Positions 59,201 to 64,000 of a DNA stretch of 64,000 nucleotides are shown here, piece after piece. The stretch is from the NCBI GenBank assembly GCA_946902875.1, contig OX336343.1, forward strand, positions 18,833,596 through 18,897,595, given 5' to 3'. The notes beneath the pieces are model-generated. The model ran no database searches. It had not been told where the DNA came from and saw only the letters and a list, made by a program, of their open reading frames with translations. A program made the translations under genes and the position numbers. The DNA is from Nematopogon swammerdamellus. Its lineage: Eukaryota; Arthropoda; Insecta; Lepidoptera; Adelidae. How positions within the stretch are numbered: the first letter of the stretch is position 1; each line of letters begins with the position of its first letter.

Positions 59201-61065
59201 CATTTAACAAAGTATTAGGACAAGACAACTATCAAGCAGGAAGTAAGGCACAAAGAACCACCGCGTGGGGCCGGTACTTAAAAATAATAGCCCCACTGCA
59301 TCTCTTCCCATGCATGTCGTAAAAGGCGACTAAGGGATAAGGACAAGATGCCGTGCTAAAGGGCGACAAGATCGCCACCTCTCATCTTGGCACGGTACTT
59401 ATACCGAGTCACTCAGCAGGTGGGTCTTTGTGCCTTACTTGCTGCTTGATCGATTGAATCTTGTTCGAATACTTTGCGAAATGTGGTGGTCGGTGTTGTG
59501 CTGTAATTTACCAGAGTTCTTGCAGCACAACACCGATTACTCTACTTACCCCAACTGTCGGGATTCAGCGTGTGTGATATGTATGTATGTGGTACTGTGT
59601 GGGGTCGGTACTTAATAAGAATAGTCCCACTGAATCTCTACCCGTGCATGTCGTAAAAGGCGACTAAGGGATAAGCGGCCTGCAGACACCCCGGTCGACT
59701 TGTGGCTTCCACGGAAGACATATGCTGGCTGGGGTAGCTGGAGGCTGCGGGGTTTTGCACGAAGGTCCCCAACCAAGCGGGATTAGTTTGCAGGCCTAGA
59801 GCCAACCCCAAACCAAAACAACAACAACAACATGTATGTATGTATGCACCTGCTACAAGACTCGGTGGAAGGATTATTATTTTTATGTACCGACCTCACA
59901 CGATACTATACAGTACGTATACTTGTCGGGTGCGGCAAGCTTAAGCGGCGGGTGGCCGAGTGGTTTGGGCATCGGCTTCTCATGCGGGAGGTCCAAGGTT
60001 CGAATCCGGTCGGCGTGTACCAATGAGTTTTTTCTGACGAAAAAATTTACGTGCATACCTACACCCGCTGCTTCACCGTTCGGAACCGGTGTAAAACTGT
60101 AGGTCCCTTCACTTGCCCCTTACTAGGGTGGTAGGCTCAAATTGTAGCCGACTGGTTTGGTACCACCGTACTGGATGTAAGATGGCCGCAAGCAACCTCG
60201 GTTGTGTTCTCCTCTGGTCCAGTATAGCCAGCAATCCAGGGAAGTCTCCGGTATGGCACCTACCTTCTCGGAGGTGGTATTGGCTGGTTAGAGCATGTGC
60301 TCTGGCCCCTCCGACTCAGCCACCCATACCGGATTACATAAAAAAAAAAAAAAGTTGGTATACCAGCAAGGTTTGTTCAACTTTGTTCACCTGGGATGCT
60401 TTACTCAGTTGAAAGTCCACACATTAGTATTTCTAGCATAAACATGAATACTGAAGGGACCACTCTTCCTATATTTACATTACCTATAACTGGTGTATAG
60501 TGTATTACTGTAATATCCAGTATAATATCCAATAATAATCCAGGGAAGTCTCCGGTATGGCACCTACCTTCTCGGAGGTGATATTGGCTGGTCGGAGCAT
60601 GCGCTTTGGCCCCTCCAACTCAGCCACCCATACCGGATTACATAAAAAAAAAATAATAATATGGTACAGACGAAAAAAGAGGACATTTTTCACCAAATTA
60701 GATTTTTCGGGTAAAACTTTAAACAAAACATCAATCCCCCCTTTGTTTTGTCCGCGGAAGTTTAAAACTTTTCCGCGGACAAGACTTCAAAAAAGAGGAC
60801 TGTCCGCGGTAAAAGCGGACACCCGACAACCCTGTCTCCTGTATGTTTTTTTCACGTATCATTTTTCGTTATTGCTTGGTGTGTAATATAGAATTTCTAT
60901 CCTACTTATAGGAGGGCGCTCCACAAGCACCGCAACAAGGCTCACAACTGGAGGGCGGAGTTCACGGGCCGTCTGCCATCTTACATGCTGTGCCAACCTG
61001 AGGACACGGAGCCTGATACAGAACAACATATTCCAGAGCAGAGCTTAGCTATTGCGGAACCGTGA
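44283..61065 (+). CDS. ZAD-C2H2 zinc-finger transcription factor, 8 coding exons
   Basis: Exons: 44283-44320, 44813-44948, 45990-46128, 46702-46844, 54319-54476, 56735-56936, 58532-58650, 60912-61065; all introns GT/AG, phases agree, 362 residues. A ZAD domain sits at the N-terminus (Cys27/Cys30 in KTCRVCRGAG, Cys70/Cys73 in LCTDCLQLL, then a helix). ZAD domains mediate dimerisation in insect zinc-finger proteins. An acidic linker (EELAEPLTLEADTQWD) follows. The fingers are one C2HC (CYSCRQQFNDM..RHVREC), then five C2H2: LCETCGKALSSIHSLISHR, FKCDLCPYRGKTAGLLRTHR, HTCSQCTKAFRTASNLQKHM, CVLCDKTLRNKDTLRNHI and CNICGKQYKATRALHKHR. Likely nuclear and DNA binding; targets unknown. Exon 1 is the least certain: its donor GAA|GTATGC was chosen to keep phase and a start codon. 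Intron 4 is stretched by a LINE. Confidence 0.88.
44417..44500 (+). repeat. Dispersed lepidopteran repeat (GACTTCAAAAAAAGGAGGAGG family)
   Basis: AACCGACTTCAAAAAAAGGA, GGAGGTTCTCAATTCGACTG, ATGTTTGTTACCTCAGAAC; the reverse of 23628-23715. Confidence 0.6.
45003..45060 (-). mobile_element. SINE-A tail fragment
   Basis: GATTCGGTTGGCTACATCAC and CAACGTCCGTGATGTCAG after a T run; then AT-rich ATTT repeats to about 45100. Confidence 0.6.
45335..45480 (+). mobile_element. SINE-A 3' half
   Basis: GTTTGTGTTTTCCGTCCAGT, GGAAGCACTGACATGGCATC, GATGTAGTAGGTGATGTAGG and an A run. Confidence 0.75.
45594..45935 (+). repeat. GGTTCCGTATCC..GTCCGTCCG dispersed repeat
   Basis: GTTCCGTATCCCGTACGGAA, GAACCGTAATATGTAGCCCC, ACAGAATATGTGTTACTATG and the end ACTCGCACTTAACAG. 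Other copies at 53925-54278 and 55155-55900. Confidence 0.6.
46380..46547 (+). mobile_element. SINE-A 3' half
   Basis: GGCTTTGTAAATAGTTCGTG, AGGGAAGCACTGACATGGCA, GTAGGTGATGTAACCAACAA and TCAGTTTCCATAAAG. Confidence 0.72.
47214..47260. repeat. Inverted-repeat arm left of the LINE
   Basis: TTGACCACTTTGAAACTCTA, ACTTAGCCCACAGCCTACTC, AGCCCGC is the inverted partner of 53285-53332. CTCAGCCC(G/A)C phrases recur several times between 47115 and 47275. Confidence 0.6.
47682..51407 (-). CDS. LINE ORF2: endonuclease, reverse transcriptase, RNase H
   Basis: 1241 residues. The apurinic-type endonuclease at about 8-235 shows NIIQWNANSI, LVTETWLDE, GDFNGHHSNWS (140-150) and SDHLMI (216-221). The reverse transcriptase at about 440-760 shows RPISLISCMCK, GFRRGMSCLENV, KGLAQGDPLSPLLFNI and the catalytic FADDF near 650. 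RNase H at about 945-1075 shows YTDGSKNDNGTGAAF, AELIAISEAL, LTDSKSALQHL and WIPSHVGIAGNEEADCLA, so the D-E-D-D residues are present. A C-terminal Cys/His motif (CSICGIEEDLLHILLEC) follows. It catalyses target-primed reverse transcription. The start overlaps the ORF1 end by 8 nt (ATGAATAA), which suggests coupled reinitiation. Confidence 0.93.
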   Translation of the reverse strand: MNNSAKINRVNIIQWNANSILPKNVEFEQTLNQEKVHLGLVTETWLDENKNLKINNFKTFRRDRQDSYGGVCIVTHKSVRAKLLNLSNVHSGIEILGVELLNCHPLKYVIVVYCPPSIPTTQADWEHIFSQWDAGTIIAGDFNGHHSNWSRKTNTRGEQLYNASSEYQFITLNDRNYTRIKQVNGTVQKSSPDITFCTTDLALVCDWKVTNESLGSDHLMIKASVGIESFRSTQKRRNLKDANWRLYQETLEKTLDTYELPLAAQEAYDYITDKIYEAAEHSIPWIKHNPNPQNTFKPKPWWTPSLSKAVAERRLALAQIRRRATPENFEQLQRKISEARREIRKAKSTGWRDFCDNINNQTTTSELWRKMKWLKGIRSGQSTVDKKLAEELLCSLCPDTVSDPPGTFGGPSGQLDEECTKEELENVLKSKDTAPGTDYISYSMLRNLPRVGKAVLVQVYNKIFASGDIPRQWRYIRVITIPKPGRDPSLVSSLRPISLISCMCKTFNLIIVRRLEWFVEKNKILTNNSTGFRRGMSCLENVSRFVTNIQIAQTTNKPTLACFIDVENAYNNINIPALIYSLRKINIGELTIQYIENYLKERYLQIQIEGEQYIQRMCNKGLAQGDPLSPLLFNIITSRVARKIYDISILQFADDFIMYITCKDIQYASTCMEKALRDVTNLLGEIGLDIAPEKSKICIYARGRNRANINVKVNSIPIVRAQTVKFLGVWLDQSLKWREHINESCNKIMKYMNVLKVLAGSSWGVHPIQLRRLYITLIRSRMDYGSFLYGHCAQSHLNKMNTLQNRAMRICGGYIKSTPIHVMQSDLCIQPLHVRRQYLGSKYYLKMKSRTENPLIKLLQELLDKCTYAYWRRRNTPILLKCHSCMSDWEIENCSIQKMFTLEVWPSKIQLDVHVHVPGIDKPKKDESKIEIKQKADFMIREMYSEHYKIYTDGSKNDNGTGAAFWDPQTNDGMEINIPAKVPIMTAELIAISEALSYSTSTGSNKTVILTDSKSALQHLVSCTKGNLGRSVSYEILKDIYKMSTEGKSITLQWIPSHVGIAGNEEADCLASKACTSDAIISQCKTFCTDHLPEIKKNCYNMWKQYFDERSVQKGIWYRTMQCEPLKIPWFAKSDRPRTEIVMGLRLRSGHIPTNKTMYLMKIAQSPNCSICGIEEDLLHILLECARNQELRQKLLRNLRTDRLNLFFKVHEALGRAQGEEFEFILSFFVKSQALNRAEVQ
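51400..53001 (-). CDS. LINE ORF1: gag-like RNA-binding protein with CCHC knuckles
   Basis: 533 residues. A charged, Glu/Gln-rich N-terminus precedes a possible nuclear localisation stretch (KKDKKVNRR). A central region (YKAIVKFSTIENATKFVDNQ) has the look of an RRM-like or gag fold. Three Cys/His knuckles follow at about 257-310: CSGCWRFGHTVKSC, CPKCGDKHQNC and CVNCGGRHMALSKTC. The C-terminal third is low complexity. It likely binds LINE RNA in the ribonucleoprotein. The start is the first ATG (MSGKFANYPHFTMDELD). Confidence 0.88.
   Translation of the reverse strand: MSGKFANYPHFTMDELDPGEPSTMEGEYSRNEKRNQENQMYQEKETEQHLVIEEREWMEFESQQQQEQSSGVSTGEKRARDEDDDFILVGKKDKKVNRRTSGETGKKQDVECEVYISSAEKIPKQIGLARLMHEGNIGGVSKVKYLSPYKAIVKFSTIENATKFVDNQLFKEKRIKCRKASEVPFSYGVIKEIEIEMSEKEILEILKKAEKEIVSVKRLNKQIDGIWVPSEAVRICFRGTELPEYAYIYGNRCAVERYVFPVSQCSGCWRFGHTVKSCPTGKIICPKCGDKHQNCTTQDFKCVNCGGRHMALSKTCRVFSKERELRRIMAKENCSYKMAIQKRGTATPVGATNARTTNEHNEEPLEEHQTQPTQELLLLPRGQPRSASYAAHTKITTAQIHSPMERERQNDINSSAASITEDKQIKRSNKKKVHIRKRNEVEQHNNKSKNSQDETSYSDIEFQEDSTKESNTENQKKRGWNTLITKAKEIIISKNEWEEKISLLVELLLSEAMKLFMEYVVMGSMAGFGRKNE
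53285..53332. repeat. Inverted-repeat arm right of the LINE
   Basis: GCAGGCTGAGTAGGCTGTGA, GCTAAGTTAGAGTGTAAAGT and GGTTATTG are the reverse complement of 47214-47260 with few differences. Confidence 0.6.
53620..53790 (+). repeat. Dispersed lepidopteran repeat, second copy
   Basis: CGACACCTCATATGTTAAAA, TCCATCAAGCCGAGGCTACA, CACTCGAAAAACATTACCCA, TTTTTGCTTCGCGCAGTCGG; partner of 15000-15232. Confidence 0.6.
53880..53919. repeat. Perfect 18-bp hairpin, 4-nt loop
   Basis: TTATGTAAAGTCGGATCC, loop ATGC, exact reverse complement; directly upstream of a GGTTCCGTATCC repeat. Confidence 0.8.
53925..54278 (+). repeat. GGTTCCGTATCC..GTCCGTCTG dispersed repeat
   Basis: GGTTCCGTATCCGTCGTACG, GTCTGTCTGTGTGTCTGTCC, GAACCGTAATACGTAGCCCG, ACATGGCGATACGGAACCCT, GACTCGCACTTGGCCAG. 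It ends about 40 bp before exon 5 of the zinc-finger gene. Confidence 0.65.
55155..55900 (+). repeat. GGTTCCGTATCC dispersed repeat, interrupted, with two hairpins
   Basis: GGTTCCGTATCCGGTACGGG and the GTCTGTCTGTCCGTCCG run are followed by a SINE-B insertion. The repeat then resumes (GTCCGTCTGTCCGAGGCCTG, GAACCGTAATTTGGTAGCCC). Perfect hairpins lie at 55685-55742 (27-bp arms, loop GTTT) and 55794-55834 (15-bp arms). Confidence 0.65.
55235..55540 (-). mobile_element. SINE-B with internal deletion
   Basis: Tail and body reversed (GGGTGGCTGAGCCGGAGGGG, GATTGCTGGCTATACTAGAC), then a jump from CTGCTATGCGGC to CAGCAGGTGTAGGTATGC (the core is deleted), then the head (CTCGCATTTGAAGCCAATGC). Confidence 0.8.
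56219..56384 (+). mobile_element. SINE-A 3' half
   Basis: AACGGCTATGTAAATAGTTT, CCGAAGGGAAGCACTGACGT, TGATGTAGCCAACCGGATCA and an A run. Confidence 0.75.
56948..57170 (-). mobile_element. SINE-A 3' half, reversed
   Basis: GACACGGTTGGCTACATCAC, CATAACACCGGGCGAACTAG, TATTTACATAGCCGTTTCGA and GTGCGGTGGTACCAACCC. It begins 11 bp after the exon 6 donor of the zinc-finger gene. Confidence 0.78.
57305..57372 (+). mobile_element. LINE tail remnant (TATGGGTT family)
   Basis: CCCCCGCATACGACCGAATG and CACCTTATGGGTTG match the tail of 20640-20980; cut before the poly-A. Confidence 0.5.
57465..57590 (-). repeat. GTCGTAAAAGGCGACTAAGGGATA family fragment
   Basis: CACACCACACACCGTATCCT, CAATCGGGGTAAGCAGAGTA, CAGCACAACACCGACCACCA. 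Confidence 0.6.
57699..58463. mobile_element. Fold-back element split by a hAT MITE
   Basis: Without the insertion at 57916-58416 and its duplicated target site, this is a near-perfect palindrome of about 260 bp. Arms start ATTATGTTTGGTATTTGGCT and continue through GTTGAAATTCGCGGTCACTG to GCCTGGCTGCGGTCGGGC around a short centre. AATGTTCTAATGT occurs just outside on the right (58458-58470) and also at 57659-57671 on the left; it may be a 13-bp target duplication. Confidence 0.75.
57916..58416. mobile_element. hAT-like MITE, 501 bp, perfect 8-bp duplication
   Basis: Left end CAGGGTTCGTAAACGTTA, right end TAACGTTATTACGATCCCTG; CCGCGAAT is duplicated exactly on both sides (57908-57915 and 58417-58424). 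Inside, AACGTT-type half-palindromes recur many times (AACGTTAG, AAACGTTTG, TAACGTTTTG). Confidence 0.82.
59135..59665. repeat. Inverted pair of GTCGTAAAAGGCGACTAAGGGATA repeats
   Basis: 59135-59265 reads in reverse orientation (GACAATCGGGGTAAGCAGAG, CAGCACAACACCGACCACCA). From 59271 the same family reads forward (CTTGGCACGGTACTTATACC, GGTGGTCGGTGTTGTGCTGT), ending with a further partial copy to 59665. Confidence 0.65.
59942..60355 (+). mobile_element. SINE-B, full-length reference copy
   Basis: Head GCGGCGGGTGGCCGAGTGGT, TTGGGCATCGGCTTCTCATG and B box AAGGTTCGAATCCGG; then CTGACGAAAAAATTTACGTG, core, body and tail to CCATACCGGATTACAT plus an A run. The head looks like a tRNA but is part of the SINE. 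Confidence 0.88.
60540..60655 (+). mobile_element. SINE-B tail only
   Basis: CAGGGAAGTCTCCGGTATGG, TTCTCGGAGGTGATATTGGC, ACCCATACCGGATTACAT and an A run. Confidence 0.8.
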
Positions 61066-61084
61066 AACGTCGACCTGTTAATAA

Positions 61085-61770
61085 TCCACTGTACACAAGA
61101 CCACTCGCTAGTCCCGACCTCGATTCACACCCTCTACTGACGATGGGCCCGGATATGTTCGGTGAAGACATCGCAAGCTCAGGTCCACACCTTCAACAGG
61201 AAAGGGCAAACCAGTAGCGGCTTCCAGAAGGTCAACTTTGTGAAACCTGGAGCCAAAAAGCTGCCCAAAGATAGGACAAAACCTTCTTCAATTTTGGGAG
61301 CAGCAAAGGATTGGGAATTGTTGATGGACACACATGAGAAGCATTACCAGGTGCCTTCGGAAGACCGGATTGTGAGAAAGGATTCAAGACTGACTTCTTT
61401 GCTGTGGAAGTCGGAGCAAGAGGACTACCAGCAAAGTCGCTCTACAGTCTCTTCAAGAATCTAGGGCTGCCAAGATCGACGCTAAGCTCATACATGGAGA
61501 GAGCTTCGAAATCGTCACTGGAAGCATCCTACAGAATATGGATAGGTAGAGAGAGGGACGTCGAGAGCGGGACTGGTGTTTCCCCGCGTCCTAGTCAACG
61601 CAGACTAGCTGATGAGGGCTTGAAGCGAGCCGAAACGTGAAGCATGCGCGGGAAATTTAGAGTGGCAACTCGCTAGTCCCGGCCTCGATTAATACCCTCC
61701 TCTACTGCCGATGGGCCCGGATATGTTCGGTGAAGCCATCGCAAGCTTAGATCCACACCTCCTAGAAATT
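61085..61770 (+). mobile_element. EVGARG-type LINE fragment with ORF2 C-terminal domain
   Basis: A LINE end (61085-61192) is followed by a longer fragment. Its frames encode NRKGQTSSGFQKVNFVKPGA, SILGAAKDWELLMDTHEKHY and, after an internal deletion and frame change, VEVGARGLPAKSLYSLFKNL and GLPRSTLSSYMERASKSSLE. I recall the order ..FVxxGxxxxxxLxxAxDWxLxxD.. and ..EVGARGxxxxSLxxLLxxLG.. from LINE-associated C-terminal domains. The ELTVPWE segment expected between the two is missing. The 3' UTR matches five other copies in the window. It starts about 20 bp after the stop codon of the zinc-finger gene, so it forms part of that 3' UTR. Confidence 0.68.
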
Positions 61771-62219
61771 GAATTCTTATTTATGTTTGGCCAGGGGCTC
61801 TGTGAGGTAGAGCCATTTCCATAAAGTTTTTTTTTAATTGTTCATGTTTAGAGTGTGAACACACTAGACGGAACTGCACTGCAGCAGAGCACTCTTACAC
61901 TTCTAGTGTACTAGACAGGTGTGGAGTGTTTCCTTAGTTAAGTATTTATATATTGTTATCGTGAAAGCTGGCAACTTTGCCTAGTACAAGTTGCTTTGCC
62001 TAAACAAGCGCCACTATATTTGGCAGCCAATTATATAAAAAAAAATGAATTGGAGGGAAGTGGAAATTTGTTATCTGGTAACCCAACGTTATAATATAAA
62101 GAAAAGAAAATTCAAGAAATGGCTGAAGGACCTGGCATCCAAGCCAAAAATTAATAAAAAAAAATTTGGCAATAATGAGTTGCAGCGATTTTGCTTCCTT
62201 TGACTGTTTTAGAAAATTC
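61771..62219. other. Spacer downstream of the LINE, no feature
   Basis: AT-rich DNA; no gene or repeat identified. Confidence 0.3.
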
Positions 62220-62345
62220 TGTTAACTTTGAGATTGTGTATGTCAGTCAGTGTGGAAGCGTCCACTGCTGGACATAGCCTCTCCAATTTTCCTCCATTGC
62301 TTTCCGTCGACGATATTGAAGTTGTCCCACCTGGCCGGTGATCCG
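62220..62345 (-). mobile_element. RTE-like LINE 3' remnant
   Basis: GTCCACTGCTGGACATAGCC, TCTCCAATTTTCCTCCATTG and GTTGTCCCACCTGGCCGGTG; the reverse of the phrase at 29560-29620. Confidence 0.5.
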
Positions 62346-62737
62346 TTTTCCTGATTGTGTATGTAAAATAGGGCAATTTAGTTGATCTAATGTCATCAGC
62401 CAAAGCCACCAACACATCAGCCACAGAAGGTCTAGAGGTCTAGAGTTGTCACTTTAATTTACAAAAAATAAAATTAAAGATCTACATGTCTATCTTTTTG
62501 AGAATGCTATTTGGGACGTAGATAATCATACAGTTAGTGAATTATTGCATAGATTTTTGTGGTAACTATAATATTGTAATCCGAAAAACACAATTATATG
62601 TCAATAATTATGTAACCAACCAATAGACTCTTATCAATAATTCTTTGAAATATTGATTTTGGACAAGCCTAACTACGCATCCAGCTGCTATCTTTCACAG
62701 TACTTTAAGTCTTACGTTTATAAGAAATTAATATAAC

Positions 62738-62835
62738 TCGCTAGTCCCGACCTCGATTAATACCCTCCTCTACTGCCGATGGGCCCGGATATGTTCGGTG
62801 AAGCCATCGCAAGCTTAGATCCACACCTTCCTTCT
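62738..62835 (+). mobile_element. 3' end of the EVGARG-type LINE
   Basis: CTCGCTAGTCCCGACCTCGA, GATGGGCCCGGATATGTTCG and GATCCACACCTTCCTT; about 98 bp, 5' truncated, nearly identical to 61670-61765. Confidence 0.72.
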
Positions 62836-62901
62836 CAAATATTTTATAGAGATCAATCTTTTATTACTTTAGGTAAGTTTATGAATGGAATCAATTTAGC
62901 C

Positions 62902-62907
62902 AATAAA
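62902..62907 (+). promoter_or_regulatory. Possible polyadenylation signal of the zinc-finger gene
   Basis: AATAAA at 62902-62907, about 1.8 kb beyond the stop codon and past the LINE fragments. Closer canonical signals were not obvious. Speculative. Confidence 0.25.
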
Positions 62908-63064
62908 TAAAGTTGTATGTACGAAGAAGTGTAAGTATATTTAATTTTCCCTGATAATAATAATAAAGGTGTTTGAAACATAATAATAAAATTATCTATG
63001 TCCGCCATCCATCAACCACCACCGTAACCAATATTTAACTTCTTTTATATTTCTTTAATTAATC

Positions 63065-63385
63065 AGTGTGGGGCCGGTACTTACAAAGAATAACCCTACT
63101 GCATCTCTCCCCATGCATGTCGTAAAAGGCGACTAAGGGATAGATGCCGTGCTAAAGGGCGACAGGTTCGCCACCTCTCACCTTGGCACGGTACTTCTAC
63201 CGAATCATGCAGCAGGTGGGTCTTCGTGCCTTACTTGCTGCTTGATCGATTTAATCTTGTCCGAATACTTTGCGAAACGCGGTGGTCGGTGTTGTGCTGT
63301 AATTTACCAGAGTTTTTGCAGCACAACACCGATTACTCTGCTTAGCCCTAATGTCGGGATTCAGCGTGTGATGTATGTAATTAAT
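63065..63385 (+). repeat. GTCGTAAAAGGCGACTAAGGGATA family, near complete
   Basis: GTGTGGGGCCGGTACTTACA, CATGTCGTAAAAGGCGACTA, CACCTTGGCACGGTACTTCT, TTGCTGCTTGATCGATTTAA, CACAACACCGATTACTCTGC and GTCGGGATTCAGCGTGTGAT. Confidence 0.68.
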
Positions 63386-63599
63386 CAGCTTTCAGTGGCA
63401 CGTAGCAGACTTATTATTTTCAATTTTGAGTAATTTTATTACATTGACTCAACAAAACCACTAAGTTGATTATGTGAACATATATTTTTGTCATTCATAA
63501 TATGAAAAAAATATATGGTTACATTACCCGTGCCATTTTCAAAAATTGACAGTAATTTTTAATGTACTTTCGGCATACCACTATCTCACGAACCGCTCA

Positions 63600-63960
63600 A
63601 ACAATCCCAGCAAACCAGGTGTCAGGTGATAGAGTCCCTTATCCCTCCTCCTCCTGTTCGCCTTCGCCAAACCCGCCATAATCTCGCGGAACACCCGTTT
63701 GTAGTCGACAGAAGAGTTCTTCGAACTGCACGATTCTCTAAATCGTTCTTGTGCCGCACTGCAAAGGTGTGGAACGGGCTCCCAGGAAATATCTTCCCCC
63801 ACTCCTACAATCCACAGATCTTCAAATCGCGGGTTAATAGCCTTTCCCCAGCAACATTAGTCCACCTCCAAGCCGGACTGGCACCTCCTCGGGGGTGAAA
63901 TTGGCTGCGCCTGAGGTTGCGACCTCGGACAGAGCCACCCAGTTCGGTAGCAATAAAAAA
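63600..63960 (+). mobile_element. LINE 3' fragment whose tail resembles SINE-B
   Basis: The frame encodes EHPFVVDRRVLRTARFSKSF, LCRTAKVWNGLPGNIFPHSY and NPQIFKSRVNSLSP, a Jockey-like ORF2 C-terminus. The 3' end CTCGGGGGTGAAATTGGCTG, GACAGAGCCACCCAGTTCGG plus an A run has the same order of phrases as the SINE-B tail (CTCGGAGGTGATATTGGCTG, GACTCAGCCACCCATACCGG). Confidence 0.7.
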
Positions 63961-64000
63961 AAGAGTTACTCGGCCGCCTTCCACCTATGGTAACGCCATT

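Noticed and set aside
59942..60017. tRNA-Ser-like sequence (also at 13637, 29990, 41600, 55500)
   Set aside because: Always followed by the SINE-B body and an A run; these are SINE heads, not functional tRNA genes.

Overview
This window is nuclear DNA from an insect, almost certainly a moth or butterfly. It holds two well-supported intron-bearing housekeeping genes, one zinc-finger gene and one small intronless gene. They sit in introns and spacers packed with SINEs, LINE fragments, Helitron-like elements, hAT, mariner and piggyBac-like elements and fold-back MITEs of kinds I know from Lepidoptera. The lepidopteran assignment rests on recalled repeat families and insect-like proteins, not on a database search.

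Layout. 1-2.0 kb: a snap-back mariner-like element. 3.4-3.8 kb: a small intronless gene on the minus strand with an RGS-like region. 6.6-10.1 kb: ribosomal protein L22 (RpL22, plus strand), introns carrying SINEs and a Helitron-like element. 10.3-12.1 kb: LINE debris and a GC-rich retroelement-like block. 12.77-43.43 kb: the complete mitochondrial aconitase gene on the minus strand. I could join 16 coding exons in phase into a 788-residue protein with a presequence and all three Fe-S cysteines. 44.28-61.07 kb: a ZAD/C2H2 zinc-finger transcription factor on the plus strand, 8 coding exons joined in phase (362 residues). An apparently intact two-ORF LINE (47.6-53.3 kb) lies antisense in its fourth intron. 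61.1-64 kb: LINE 3' fragments and other dispersed repeats.

The most interesting observation is in aconitase. Exon 8 is present twice in tandem (24639-24761 and 24478-24600). Both copies are 123 nt, in the same phase, open, with splice sites, and only about 56% identical in protein. Only 38 bp separate them, which is probably too short to be spliced as an intron, so they look like mutually exclusive alternative exons giving two aconitase isoforms.

The repeat landscape has its own structure. The commonest SINE (SINE-A) has a head in which a 5S rRNA-like promoter segment sits between tRNA-like A and B boxes. A second SINE (SINE-B, tRNA-like head) shares a central core with SINE-A but has a different head and tail. 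Several DNA elements still show target-site duplications (8 bp for three hAT-like elements, ATAA for a piggyBac-like one). A set of short perfect hairpins with 4-5 nt loops suggests recent templated inverted duplications.

Genes and exon boundaries were derived by hand from reading frame, GT/AG sites and recalled homologues. SINE and LINE boundaries are approximate to roughly 10 bp unless stated.
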